Source: Fasciolopsis buskii
Lineage: Eukaryota > Platyhelminthes > Trematoda > Plagiorchiida > Fasciolidae
Direction: 5' to 3'
DNA length: 64,000 bases
NCBI GenBank assembly: GCA_008360955.1
Contig: LUCM01010528.1
Location: forward strand, 243,049-307,048
Numbering within the stretch: the stretch's first letter is position 1; each line of letters begins with the position of its first letter. The notes under the pieces are model-generated. The model saw only the letters and a program-made list of their open reading frames with translations, was not told where the DNA came from and ran no database searches. The translations under genes were made by a program, and so were the position numbers. Positions 38,005 through 51,851 of this stretch are shown one piece after another.

Positions 38005-39741
38005 CTTCAAACCTTCTGTTATTCTGACATATGTCCACTTACACTATGCGAGATAGTCAGCTGAATATCATTCATGCAAAGCATTGTGTTAGAAAAATTG
38101 ATCGTTTCCGGGGTATTTGAAAAGTTACATTTTCAAGGTTCATTAACAATCACAGCTCATGGCTTGTCTTCGTTTTCATTGCCTAGTTCACGCATACCCC
38201 GTAGCCAGTAGGGCCCGCCACATTCCGCCAGGCCGTTTAGAACAAGGTATCCTCTACCACTATCGACGCGGAATAGAAGGTTAGGAAATCGCTTGGCTCA
38301 TTTAATGTTGCACTCGAATCTTCCTAATTGATTTTTTTGCCGTTCTCTTCAATCGTCTTCTTTTAGTGACTTTGTGCAAACCATCGGCAAAAGCGAATAG
38401 TTGCTGAAAATGAATCAACCTAGTGAAACTGTATTATCCCTTACTAAATAGTGGCATACTATAGGGATAGCAAATGTGAATTTTTGCCCCACATTTCTTA
38501 ACCTGTGAAAATCTTCTGATTGCTAGGACCAGCTCTCAGTTGGGCTCAATGTCAGTTGTTAAATTACTCTACTGATAATAGGCGCATTATAATCTACTCG
38601 GTCAATTTGTCGTTTGTAGCCAGTAAATTAAATTCGTTCCATTTACAGCTCATGAATGACGAATTGAGTTTATTGTGCCAGGCCGAAAATTTCGAGATTA
38701 ATTCTAGCATACAATCCCATTGTGTCAAGTAATTCAGGGTAGCGGTAAACCTCTATGACATACTGGGGACCGAAATCTATTCTGTACGAGAAAAACGAGT
38801 GCATTTATTGGACTTGATAAGAAGTCAGTTGTGCAATGCCATGTCAACATCTGGGTTGGTTATCACGCATGCGATTTCGTGCAGAGCACCTCATTAATGT
38901 GCACACCCACTGGATGAATGTAAAGACAAATCATTAGGATAAGAAAAAAGCGTTTGATAATCCAAAATAAAACAGTCGAATTTGTAGAATTCATGCGTTA
39001 GGTAGAACTCTTTACGCTGATGCTTTTGGTACTGGTTAAACAAATCCCATCTGTGGAACCAATAACTTTGCCGATCATTCTAAGCTGACACTTGATGCAA
39101 CTCTCTTCCAAGTTGTGCACACAACCGGTTCCTCCTCCCTCAATTTCTCGCACTTGAATCGAGTTCGCAAAAGAAAACCAATTTTCGCGCATGGAGTTGG
39201 GCGGATATATCTGGTCATTCTGGAAGACGGCATACTTTATTTCAAACTAGTTCGATCAAAATGCCGTTAGTCGGGAATGCGATGTTTTCCAACGCAAGTT
39301 TCATGTCAGTTAGAAGCAATTCAGATACGAATGAGCATTCCATTCCCAGTGTTTTCTCTCACAAGCCGCCAGTCTATAAAATGTTCGATACGTTTGCTCG
39401 AACTTGCCCACATCCTTTCTCTCCCTCGTGGGTTTCTAAAATTGTTCGTATTCTTTCAAACTGCCGATCTCAAAAATCGTAAACATTCTCTTTCACCTGC
39501 AACATCTCTCAAAAAAGCCATTGTCCAATGTAGTCCACTAAGTTCCAAATTGTCTCAGCGATTCACTGGTGTTTTTAGTTTTTAGAATGATTTTCCCTCA
39601 ATCAGGGCTGAGTCAGAACTTACCCGCTGTTTTAAATGGTTCTGTTTGAAGTTCCACAAGACTTATTAGATAATTAAGACTAGCTCTAAAATCCGGCATT
39701 GCTTCTTCATAGGACCACTGTCCATCATGTGCGCATTTGCT

Positions 39742-39767
39742 TGTGTGTGTGTGTGTGTGTGTGTGTG
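39742..39767. repeat. (TG)n microsatellite
   Basis: A perfect TG run of 26 bases in intron DNA. Confidence 0.95.
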
Positions 39768-40745
39768 ATTGGCTAATACTTGCGAATTCCGCAGGTCTCT
39801 TGGCCGTACGCTGGATTGTGATCAGAAGTTAAAACTCGACCAACTTAACTATGCATCTGTTTAACCGCACGGATTTTCTTCACAAAATCAATTGTCTTAT
39901 TACCATTATTATTATTGAGGGTATTTGTCTCTCAAATTTGCATGCCACAATCGTGAAGTTGAACAGATGTGCTTGCTCCCTCGTCTTCAGTTTACGACAC
40001 ATGCTGACCGAAGAGATAGCATTATCTATCAAAAATGAATAGATCACGGAACTGTTGGGAAAAAATTCTTTGCACTGCAATAAAAGCGTTTGCTAATTTA
40101 ATACATTTTTCAGAGCACCAAACTCACAAATCAAGTTACCGGGTAAATTTTACGGTCAAATATCTATCAAACCTCCGGTTTTTCTTATTGGTTCAAGTCT
40201 CGGAGGCCGACTCGACTAGAAGCATTGCGCTTGGTCATTCGTGCTCACCCTATCTCTAACCCTGTCTGCGTCTCAATAAAGCGCACACAGAGTGGTAGGA
40301 ACGACATCGCCCTTCGACGGGTGACGGCGGATATCAGTCGTGGACCATCTGAGCAATTTGTAATGAAGTATATTTGGCTCCACTAGTTAGACTGTCACAG
40401 CCGCTAACCGGAGAGCTACACAGAAATTGAATAAATCTGATAAGGGCTGAATTCGGGTTGCAGTCAGATTAGACTGATTGGTAAAATAGGGAATGGCCAT
40501 CGCACACGCTTGCGTATACACACAAGTCATCCGAATTAGTTGGGGGGAGACGAATTGGGGGTGAATATACATGAGCAAATCCAAACGAGAAAAAAATGAT
40601 CGTAAGATAGATACGATATTCTTTTTATCGTCGTGGTGATGACACAAGAGGTAGTCAGTCCCAATCAAAATGGCGATCTATGCTATTAACCGAAAAGGTT
40701 TATCCTCTCTAGGGCAGTCTCATTGCTCCAGGGCCGTCATTCATC

Positions 40746-40767
40746 CACACACACACACACACACACA
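40746..40767. repeat. (CA)n microsatellite
   Basis: A perfect CA run of about 22 bases, extended by an imperfect TACACA. Confidence 0.95.
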
Positions 40768-41177
40768 TACACATCTGTTAATGACCGGAGCTCTTTACTC
40801 AACTATTCGTTCCAGGGTAATTAATTAGAAATGGAGCCCACTTGTGAACTCAGTCATCAATGGTCAAACAAAATAAGCGAAATTCATAATCAAAGATTTA
40901 ACTCTGTTTCTGCCACTAACACTTGGGCGCAAGTAGAGCCCACAGAAACTACAGAATATTGTTTTGAAATGATGCCTCCCACTTGCGAGAGAAAAAAGCA
41001 CTTTGAAATACGGAAAAAAACTGACAGTTTGCCATCTGCGATTTTTGGACTTGATCCAGATACATATAAATTAACAGTTACCATCAGATTGAAATAATCG
41101 CTAGTATCGAAGGAATACACTAGAACAAGTCTTCTATTTGATCGCAGTTCTCACGTTTTTATTTGGTGGGTAATTAG

Positions 41178-41180
<3 letters not shown>

Positions 41181-41223
<43 letters not shown>
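41181..41223. repeat. (TA)n microsatellite
   Basis: A perfect TA run of about 43 bases in intron DNA. Confidence 0.95.
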
Positions 41224-41225
<2 letters not shown>

Positions 41226-43042
41226 TCCCGTCCACCTGTCCTGGAAAGAGAGGCATTTCACTAGACCTAAGTGGGAAAATGCCTTTTCTAGGGACCGTTG
41301 TGGAATATGTTCAGCACTGCACTGGCATGTTTATCAGAATTTATGCTAAACATTGTTTTCAAAAAAAATCGGGAAAAAATACCGCTTTCTTGTTTTCTTG
41401 TAACAAATTAAAGGAACCAATAGGAGTGAATTATGTTGGCATTTTCGGACTCTTTTGTCTGCCCAAAAACGAGCAAGACAAAAACCGAAGCATATGTAGA
41501 CAATAGCCTAAAATAAGGAACAGTAAACGATAAATGGTAAAACAAAGAACTCTTTTCAGGCTTTATACTATGCCGCAGTGTATGGGCGAATATGGGGAGC
41601 GTTGGTTTTGTGACACGTTACAAACATTTTCCCCAAACGTTTCTTGGCAAACATTAAAGCTATTAGTAATTTAAGTTGTATTTTTGTCCTCATCTTTGTT
41701 AGCAAATAATCCTGTTTCATTCTACGTATATCCACATAGGAAGACATTCGTAATGTGGAATAAACCAGCATGTCTTATGATAGCGAAACACCAGACCAGT
41801 AACTGGGGGGAGGAGTGACGATTTAAAACTTTATTTGAGGGTATTCATTCATTTGTTGTTTATCGCTAACAGATGAAGAGCTTGGGAGTATATGAAAACA
41901 AATGGGTCTGCGGGATCATTTTGGTTTCCATTATTGAGCTCACATCGTACATATTACTCGCGTTATTAAAGTGCGAATTCCTCAAAGGTCAGATACCCAA
42001 ATATGGAGTTGCATTGAATGGAACTGAATTGCTCAGGGCAGGTTCGAACAGAGTTACGATAGCCTTGCATCCTTGTTTCTAACCGGAAGCCGTCTGAAAA
42101 AACCGAAACCAAATATCTTTCAGAAATCGTCGGAAGATGGCTCGATGACGCTTCTCGAATTGTCAGATGGATAATCTATATTTGGTCGCTGACCGATAAC
42201 AATCAACTGCCACATCAAGATTGCAGCCCATAACAGCTGTATTTGATTTTAGGTGGCTTTTGGCGCTAATCACTCAGTATGACCCTTATGGCATTGGGTT
42301 CTTTGAATTGGAACTTTTATCCGATAGATTTAAGGTTTGGTTATTTATGAAGTTTGTGACGTGATACTCAGCTATTATCAAACATTCATCGGCCTTTGAT
42401 GGCACACCAGGAGTTACGCCAGACAAGAAAAATAACTTGACTTGGAAATACTTGAGATTACTAAGATCGGAAAGTCAAACAAGAATCGACGCGAAGATCA
42501 GTCAAAACCGACCTCAGCACTTATCCAGTTAAACAGTCCAATTAAACCATTAACCATTAGCACAATCCCGTCTGTATGTAGATACATTAGGCGATCAGCC
42601 CTGTTAAAGAGCGCGGAATCAGCCGACCAGTGATTAAACTAGTCCGAAGGAACGAATTAATGTTAATGGTTGTTTTGCCTTATCAGACCGTTCTTTCCCA
42701 ACCTCCTTGCAACAAAAGGAAACATCGATATATAATTAGAAAATAGGAGGATTTCGCGATGTTCACTGCTCATTCTATGTTAGCTATTTCATTTGTATCT
42801 GGAAAATGAACTGATTCGATCTGGAAGAAGTCTTTTCACAAGATTAGACTAGGTGAATTTTAACAGTCTGTCTACTGCTTTTGGTCCGCATTGCTACTCA
42901 TACCACAAAGTTTGACCTTGGCATGTTCAAGTGAAAAAAATGATCTATTTAGGATTCAGTTTCATAAACCCTATGAACAAATCATTCGTTTCCATCATGT
43001 AAGTCTTTTGGCCTTTCTTATTTTGTTCTGGTAATTTCCTAG

Positions 43043-43389
43043 CTTTTGGTGTACCTGGAGCTCCCGTGACAACAGACCTGTGTCAATTCTTGTACAGCCC
43101 ATCTGTGACCCCATTCTCGGTGCTTGCAACCTCGGAAACTGTTGGTAGGAAACCTGACGATTTTTCAACATCACAGCGTGTGGCTCATCCACGTGGTTGG
43201 ACCAATTCGCCGTTCTACCCCAATCCGTATCCATCCAACAGTACTTGTCTCTACTTGTTCGTCCCACGCCAGATGGTACCACGGAGGGAACGAATCCGAC
43301 TTGCGTTTGGCACATTCGAAACGCAATCTGGAAGACGCACAAACGCTGACCTAAGCGCACAGTTAATGCCATCTTCACTGTGTGATCAG
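43043..43389 (+). CDS. Exon encoding the N-terminal half of CUB3
   Basis: The acceptor (tttcctag) begins the exon in phase 1 (g plus ct gives alanine). A short spacer is followed by the first cysteine (DLCQFLYS), a 30-residue Ser/Thr-rich extension, the motif NSPFYPNPYPSN, the second cysteine (STCLYLF), the strand RIRLAFGTFETQ and the third cysteine (SLCDQ) close to the exon end. One sequon (NST) is present. The exon ends between codons at gtaggt. This is the only phase-0 junction in the gene, and it falls three residues after the third cysteine, not just before it as in the other three CUBs. A 152-codon frame on the opposite strand is a shadow of this exon. Confidence 0.86.
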
Positions 43390-44072
43390 GTAGGTCAACC
43401 TCCGGTTGAACAGTTTGTAGCTTTAGATATACACTGTTGCTGAAAATCCGCAAGATTAGACAGTTTATCCTTTATCGCAGGCTACCTTTCTGAAGGATCT
43501 ACTTTCAGTCGACAGAAACGATCTATAATAATGTTTTTTTAATCTCCTACGCGCAATTTGCGCAATTTTCTATTCGTTCATTCATCATTCTTATGATCAG
43601 TCTTTAGAGAGCCTTTTGTGGTCTCTGTTCCCAACATTTTAGCTCGCTTACTTTTCACCCATACATAAACAAACTTATTATTCAGCCCGACTGATTTATT
43701 CCGATAGCGCATTCTTGTACACCTGGAACATTCTGGATTCCGCTCGAATCCAACCCCACGGAAAAAGTCGAATGATGTCACTACCTGGTCAGTTTGTCAC
43801 TATAACCAGCAATTCGACTGACTCCAAACTGTCACAACACCTGATTGACTCGCTCATTTTTATTGGCTTTGTGATCATAGGTTTGCGGTTCTTTCCTAAC
43901 AACTCTGCTCACCGCACATGTGTGCTAGTCATAGGGGAGGTAGTTTCACAGGAACGAGAACTTATCTAAACAGTTGCATGCTCTAAATCCAATGACTGTA
44001 GGAATTGAATGTTCTTTGCACTGCCAATCAGTATTCAGCCATATCTGTCCCATCCCAAAGCGCACCAATGCG

Positions 44073-44101
<29 letters not shown>
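44073..44101. repeat. (TA)n microsatellite
   Basis: A perfect TA run of 29 bases. Confidence 0.95.
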
Positions 44102-44103
<2 letters not shown>

Positions 44104-44358
44104 AGAACGGGGGAACGACTGATTCTCGAATCCCTCCACTCGAATAACTCGTTCAATCGGTATGTAGAGATTGACAAACATTACGTCATCTTAACAATAC
44201 CCGGATGCAGAATAGAGAGACAAACAGACGGACAGTGCACAAAACGAACCGAACTAGCAATCCCAATCAATCACTCATTCATGTTTGACAATGAGCCCTA
44301 GTTTGGATCGAAACGTCACAATGAACGCTATAACTCAGTATACGCTTTCTAACTACTA

Positions 44359-44379
44359 ATATATATGTATATATATATA
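44359..44379. repeat. Interrupted (AT)n repeat
   Basis: AT run with one G interruption. Confidence 0.85.
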
Positions 44380-45586
44380 CCCTAAGTTCGATACACGTAC
44401 AGCTGAGAAGCTGTCAGTGGCAAAATTGTTCATAGATCTAACCACAACCCAAGGCTCAGGATTAGTTTTTCCTACAATGGCCTGCTCAAGTCTAGTCATT
44501 TGTGAATTTTGTATGACGAACCTTTGAACTTCAAGGTTTCTCCTTATCTCTTGGCTTGCTCTTTATACATTGCATTATTTTTTATGTGGATAAGTGATGC
44601 CGGGACTTCATTTGATTTCGAACGTGCAGTAAACAGCCAGGACTCATGGGTGAAAATGAATTTTGAAAATTTTCGCTTACTTTTCCACTCGGATTGTTCA
44701 TCACTAGAGAAGTGATTGTCTGAGATTAAGAAAGTGGAGTGAAGCATTTACATTTTGGTTTGCATAACCGGGATTCGGACAACTAATCGCGATTAGAACT
44801 CAAATCAACATTTCAAGTAATTAGTCTGTGCACCAAGTCGATCTGTTTGTTCTGACCTGTGATTGGTCGGAAGTTTGGAATGACGTTAAATTTAGTAGCA
44901 TCCGTACAATGCCAAAAGCACTATAATAGGCACCCATTCCAACTGGCGGGTTTCGGATTTTATAAACTAACTCCCTTCCCCTCCCCTCGGCACACATGAA
45001 CATGCACACAGATTCTGTCATAATGATAGTCTTTAAACCTGGCCGATTTTCACTTTTTGAAATTTGAAATCTTGGCATCTTGAATTATGTTCAGGTAGCA
45101 TACATTTGAAGCATCCTGCAGGAATACCTGGGTGTTGACGATGTTTAGCAAGTCCATCTCTCTGAACCGGAGAATTGAAGTGTTGTTTTGGCCATCGGAA
45201 GTCCGGAGTAATATGACGGGCTCAACGCAGACAAGTAACTCTTTCTGTGGGCTTGAGTCACGATTGTACTGCGATATTCAAACTCGATTCGCCGAAATGA
45301 AATCCAAACCGATCATTGAACCGTTTTAACATCGGGATTGCCTACTTTGCGAAACGCGTTGTAGTTGAAGTGTGGATGGCCCGCATAGCCATTTCGTGGG
45401 CACATCTTTGTGTTTTGTAAGTTTCCAGCAGTACATGCCATAGTCCTGAATATTTTTATCACCAAGGAACGTCAAAATCTTGCGCTCAAATCTGCTTCCT
45501 AAAGATTAGCAGATAAAACAGACAATGCTCCGTATGCTAGTCAATACTTTATTTTGAAAGATAATAATTCCGTCTATTCCACATAG

Positions 45587-45838
45587 ACTACAGTCAGCCA
45601 ACTTTCGAATATTGCGAGCACTCATCCTGCAGGTGGATACAGCAGGTATGGTGACATAAATCCACGAAATCGTAGACAAACCGGCAGTTCAGTGCCGGAA
45701 ATATCGGACAGTGAAAGTTCCCTCGGTGTTAAGTCTATACGTAACCGGGCATTAAACTCTGAGTGGTTGTCCAAGAAATGCCTCCGGTACATTTCAGAAC
45801 TTTCTTTCGATAACTATTTAGTTAACCGTTTCTAGGCT
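45587..45838 (+). CDS. Unassigned open frame, possible exon or pseudogene piece
   Basis: An open frame of about 83 codons has no ATG start. It follows a possible acceptor (ccacatag) and contains a possible donor (cg|gtacat) near 45782. The product would be hydrophilic and Ser/Arg-rich (GGYSRYGDINPRNRRQTGSS, later SDSESSLGVKSIRN), like a cytoplasmic tail. It sits in the middle of the CUB3 intron, so including it in the main transcript would interrupt CUB3. Alternatives are a nested gene, an alternative 3' exon, a pseudogene, or chance. No family match. Confidence 0.2.
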
Positions 45839-48800
45839 GAAATATCCTTTGTAATTGCAAGCTACTATGTTATTTGTCTTGGTTGTACTTCCGATATCTA
45901 AAATTAAAACAACAAATGGACCATTCATTCCAACTGATTAGCTGTGGGTCCCGTTAACATCATATATGCGCCTAGTAGACTGAGACGACAAGTCATCCGG
46001 CACTAAACAACAACTATTTTTCCCGTTTGGGTTTATCTCGGGAAGAGTTCATTCGGGAATGTGTTTTACGAAGCACTAGTTATCTAGTTTAGTAAACTCC
46101 AACAGATATGGGCCACTGAAACTTTTTTATCGATTACTGAAAACTCAGTCCTTATAAGAATCCAGTTTCACCGACGAGACCCGCGATTGCAATTTGCATA
46201 CAACGTAAACCCACCTTAAATTCATCCGACTGAAACTGGTTGATCATGTTATTTGAGTCACCCTATTGAGAAAAAACAACAGAGGTCCCAAGCAATGTGA
46301 GGATATAAATTTACGGATTAGTCGAGGCCGGCACGTTTTCAGATCGCCTAAGGGACAATCCTTAAAGTGTTGCTTGATGGGTCTTAACTGAAGAAAGATC
46401 TTGAGGCACAGCCAGCGCCCATTTATCCAAAACGGAACACTGTAAACACAACAACTTAGCGGACATTCGGAGAGTCCTGTACGAATACAAAGGTTTTATT
46501 TCACAGATCAATGCACAACTTGCGACGAGATGCCCAGTGAACCGTGTCGACTAGATGGACGTTACAGTGTTTCACATACTTCATCTGTGCAGTCTCCTTC
46601 TACCTTAATTGTCTCCCAATAGGGACCTCCCAGCTCATTCATCAAATTTAGGAACCGGACACTATTACAGTATTTCTGGACCTGGCCCAGTCCATCTCAG
46701 CGGTAACGAATCCTTTGGTTCATCAAGCCACTCCACTTAGGGTTACAGTATATGTTTACTGCCCAAATGCTTATTCTGTGGAATTAGTCTTACAAAATGG
46801 AAAACTAAAAATTTTGATTTTGTACACCGTTTAACAGGTGATTATGAAATTTCCGGGATTTCGAACTCGCTTAAAGCTTTGCGCTGTGATCATTTGGCCT
46901 TGAAATAGCTTGCACCCACCCGCTAACTAAAGACACCACTGTAATGCTCCTCTGATTCCAGCTATAGTTACATTGAAATCGATTCATTTTCATCCTTGTG
47001 GCATGCCTTCAAAGGCAAATCTCGGAAATTGCACAATTTCGATTGCAAGCCGAAGTTTGACTTCTAAACAATTCAAGATTACATTACCCCTTACGACACC
47101 CAGATTTATTGGAAAAGGTTAACGCAACATGAGAAAACGATAATATCGGCGTTTCGTAAAAACAACACTACGGTTTACATCAATTAGCTGAGAATTAAAG
47201 CAAATCAAGAATTGTCTTATGATGCTACTGACAAGATACTGAGAACCTATGCAAGAAATGAATTAGGAATTGGCACCATCTTTTCTACAGAACTATGCAG
47301 TTGCATAAAGCCGTATATAAAACCGAGCATTCTCTTCAGTATTTAGGAAGAAACAGAAGGCAACAAAAGATAAACCTGAAAATGGAAGGTTTTCGTCGTG
47401 CTCTAACAAGTGCTTACCATAAGAGCAATCTAAATTAGACTGATGGGAACTACCTAACTTCTAATATGTCCCCGACTCGAGTTGTAAAACCGGCTGTCGT
47501 TTCAGCAAAATGTCTACTTTATAAGGGTTTTTGTGCCAGTTTAAGAATTTTGTTGCAGTTCGCAACTGGATTTGGGATTCACAAGTTTTTAATTGGCGAA
47601 AATCTTTGAAGAGTTCCAAAAGTTTGTCTTCGAGTGTGCGATTACAAATTGACACAATGTATTCTCCGGCATGATTAAGGCGTACCTGTTTTTAGCACTC
47701 CAGACGCGGTATCTCGTATCGATTAGGTGTTCTGGACTTCGCATTCTATTCTTCATGTCAGAGGTCTATGCTTATAAGGAATATCCGAAATGTTTAGTTC
47801 CTACACACATCTATTGGCGAGTGTCAGTCGTTACGTCTACGCGGCCAGCTTAACCTACTCCATGTACATGTGCAACATAACGTTCGAGAAGAATAGTTCG
47901 TAGTACATTCCGGCTTTACCAAATCAGTTTGAGCAGCAAAAATTGGTCACCGTACTCCGTTAATATGCACATGTGATTCAAGAAACGCTGCATACCACGT
48001 GTGGCTACGCATCCTCAAAGGCTTAAATAATAGACAATGCTTTTCTTACCACCCTGACTCCTTGTACTAAACCGATATTAAGAATCCAGGCGGGAGATAA
48101 ATGTTCTTCTCGATTTCTGGGTTCTTCGAACGAACTATTTTTCTCAACTGCTACATTTTGCATCTGTAGAAGGCAGACGGAATTTTGAACAAAAGCCCAG
48201 GTCCCCTGACGATCTGTCTAGTGCCTGAGGATGGACCGCCATAAAGCGAATGAAAACCGAGTACAAATCAAAGTAAAGGAGAATGGCAAACTACTGATGA
48301 TCTACTACCATTTGATTAGATTCTTTCCATTGTGGAGTATTGATATTCGGCCCAAACTTGCCTTGCGGCTATGTACAAACACATGCAGGGAAAAAAGGTT
48401 CATAAACGGTTACTTACGGGAAAGTGTCTGTTTGAATTCTTCGGTGCTAATGGTTAGTTTCCCAACTAGTGTGATTGACACTGGACAGTAAAAGGTACGA
48501 GGAAGATTAGTTTTAGTCTTCATGTTCCCTTGAAACTATCGGCATACTATTTGTTAATTCATTTGGGATATATTAATGTAAGAATAAAAGTCTGCTTGTA
48601 TGTGGAAGCGGTTCCGGTTACACGAAAACGTCTGGGTAAGTTGAAACAAAAAAATGCATGAAACTCATGATGACGCAGTTCACTTTTTTATCATGTGGTC
48701 TAGTTCTCTGAACGAATTGCATTTAAGATAGGACGCCAGAATTGTATGGCATAATAAAAAAGTGGTTGATCACCTTGTTTGGGTTAACACAGTTAACCTG

Positions 48801-51800
48801 TGCTCTGAAAAGTGTGGAAGGTTATAACATTCGTATTTATCATAATTTTAAGGTATTCATTGCTCATCATTTTCATCCATTTCACCATAAGTCGAGATTT
48901 ATTATGGTTAACCTGGGCAGGAATTGCTTGATCCGGAACAGGAGCAGGTGATTGGAAGTGAGAGAGATGATGATCGGTTCACACTCATTTTCACGTGCAT
49001 GGTCGTAACCAGCCACTTGATAGGCAATCGCCTCAGGTATAGATTTCGGCGGGTCTTTGGGAGTTGGTATTGATGAAACGACCGATGCTGTAGCACACGA
49101 ATGAGAATACTTCTGGTCATTTTGTAGTAGATTAGTGGATTCGACCACCCTCCTGATGCAAAATTGCTTTTTCTTTACAATAATGAAAGAAGCAATAAAT
49201 CTTTTGGAAGGGAATTTAGGTGGGTCCTCCGTATCTGCGCATCAGTGTTAGACAATCATTCACACACTGGCCCAATTATTTGCCAAAGCTGCTAATGGGA
49301 GTGGACTGTGAACCAGATTTGGTACACAAAAGTAGTATCTATAGATTGTAACAATTCTTGTCTCCTTAACTCTTTCTAAAGGCTCATTTTCTTTAACAGC
49401 CTTTGTGAATCTATACTTTGGGTTGAGTAAGCAACACCTACAGGGAGAAACAATACGCATGTTGTATAGGTTCTGTTAGGTTGTAAACGTCGTTCAGCGG
49501 TTTTAATCGACAGAACCGAATGTTGACAGTGCAGTTCACCACACTAATCAATAATTTCTCTTTAGTGGGATCTCATACTTCCGTTAACAACTACGCCGCT
49601 TCAAAAATCGCCACTTTTCAGTGATTTTCAGAATTTCAGTGAGTTACGTAATCCGGTGATATCGAAATACAGTACGGCCAACCTGTAGAAATCAATACTG
49701 GAGACAGTCATGGAACAGGGTGCGTGAACAACTGCGGTGCAATTTACGAACTTCATGCAGGATTTGTTCAAACCATCTGCATGGGAAATTTGACCAAAGA
49801 AATCATTGCACACTGCGGTTGACCCATCGCCTTAGCTTCATTGAGTTGACGTCACATAAAGCCTGCTAGATATGCTAATGGACATCCCAAAGCAATTCGT
49901 CAACTTTGATGAGTCTTGCGCCATTAGTTTGCACTAACTGAACGCGTAAAATTTGCTCAATGAACTCCCGCCGATATGGTTTGACGTAAAAATTGAGGTG
50001 TAGTTGTAGTGTGACTAGGTCGATATTCATTGTCTGAATAGGCAGGAATGGCAATACTCTAACGTTGTCACTAGTACGTCAGTGTGTGGTCACTGTAGAA
50101 AGACATACCACTTATTTTCCGCGGCAGTTGCTATAAGCCTTAGCCAAGTGAGTGGGCGGTGAACCGCACTGCTCAGTGCTAATGCGTCTGCACGCAATTC
50201 ACATTTTGTAGCAGATATCCTGACAATAGAACACATAGCGGGGATCGAATTTCATGCCGCGGTCTGGACCAGAATCGATATGAATACTCTACGTCGTCGC
50301 AAGATGCGTGGAGTCCGCCAAGTTCACGGAAGCTGTACTGAAGGTCTTTATGGACGTGCTCCAGAGGTTAACCGCTTATGAGTAATTGATCTGCTTCTTT
50401 CACCTGTTGCAGTATATAGCAATTCGCGTAAACGCTAAGACTGTGCATCACATAGATTCCTCCTGAAAGTACGCGACTTTCCAACACAAAATTGGCACAA
50501 CGTTTTTCTAGAATAAAACAGGTAGAGTAGACCACAGTAGGAAGCTAGTGAACACTTGTGTGGAAGCACCCTGTTGTTGACACTGAAACAGCTACGTGTG
50601 CCTAAATGGCCATCACGGATTTGACGTAATTAGCTTCTCCGATATTGTGATCATGGGCACGCAGTATCCATCTGCAAGCGAAATAAAACCTTGGAAGCAA
50701 CACATATCACAATGTAGTTGAGGGACGCTGGACCAAGATTTGCCTGTCATCAGCTCCTAGAGATTATAAACAATCCTCGTTATGCAACACGCAAGTATGC
50801 ACACATACAGCTTGACAAAAAGAAAAACAGGCTCACCTACATTCTACTTTCTCTCAGTTAAGTTGTACCAACTAACACAATAAAGGACTCTTTCATAAAA
50901 TAGAGAATGATCGAAGCTAACAATTCCCATGGCGCTAACAGAAAACAAGTTTCATCCGCATTTTTGAACTAGGCGCGCTAACTTGGAAAAACAACAGATT
51001 CTGTGAGATATTCGACAGTTTTACGATGACTCTTGGACGTATCTCGTCATACTTTACTTTCAGCAAACTAAGTAGCACGTGAAAGACAACCAACTCATGC
51101 GGAGTTCATACGTGAACACATACGAAAAACAGTTTTGTATTACTATACACCCGGGCAATAATTTCACGGTAGTTTGTGCAACTGATGTTACTGTGCTTGA
51201 CTGGCTTTACTTCGGACTCCACCCTTCTTGTGCACACACTGGATTATGCAACCATCCTTACAGTGAGGAAGCGTCAGAGTCGAAACTTACTCTCGTTAAA
51301 GATCACCACAGTAGATAGTGATTATCGGACCAAAGGTCTAAATTGGGGAGCTTTCATCTGCAGGTGGTATGTGTTTACTGATCAGTCGGCAACCGCCAAG
51401 GCTAATCTAAATTACCGAGTTTCGTTTGTTCAGATAATGTTCTCAATAACAGACAGCGGTGCCCGAAAGCTTTGATCGCAAAACAACAAATTTCCCGTTT
51501 GCACCAATCAAATGCCTCCTATTGAACCAGGAGTTCTCCATAAGGGTAGATATACTGATCAGTTTGTACCTGGTAGGCAGAATTCGAAATTCCTTCAATC
51601 AGCCATAGTTTTGACTACATAATCCACAGAATCGTAGCAGTCAGTTTGCATCGGTATGAATGAATTTGCATCCATTTGGAGTCAAAAAACCCATGATTCT
51701 AATTCATTTGAATACTTTCATTTGGCATGTGTATGCCGTAACATAATGATCACCCGAAAGTATTTTATTGTGAATCCGACAAAACTCACAAAAAGTCGGA

Positions 51801-51851
51801 GGCATTGGCCGTCCAACATAATTTTTACTTTGCATTACCTGGTAATTCCAG

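Larger units (their letters stand above)
32804..43042 (+). other. Intron 10.2 kb between CUB2 and CUB3
   Basis: This intron is rich in mobile DNA. It holds three plus-strand LINE pieces (33480-33935, 35222-36890, 37523-37797) and several microsatellites: (AT)n at 37975-38003, (GT)n at 39742-39767, (CA)n at 40746-40767 and (TA)n at 41181-41223. Stretches 38.0-39.7 kb and 41.3-43.0 kb show nothing recognisable. Confidence 0.7.
43390..51851 (+). other. Intron 8.5 kb inside CUB3
   Basis: The intron separates the CUB3 halves. It holds (TA)n tracts at 44073-44101 and 44359-44379 and an open, coding-looking stretch at 45587-45838 (listed). No retroelement protein was recognised. The segments 46.8-51.8 kb hold only scattered short frames. 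Confidence 0.65.

Noticed and set aside
9322..41223. Microsatellite runs as regulatory elements
   Set aside because: They are ordinary intron dinucleotide repeats with no adjoining promoter or splice feature.
42995..43453. 152-codon open frame on the minus strand
   Set aside because: It lies opposite the CUB3 N-terminal exon and has no motif of its own.
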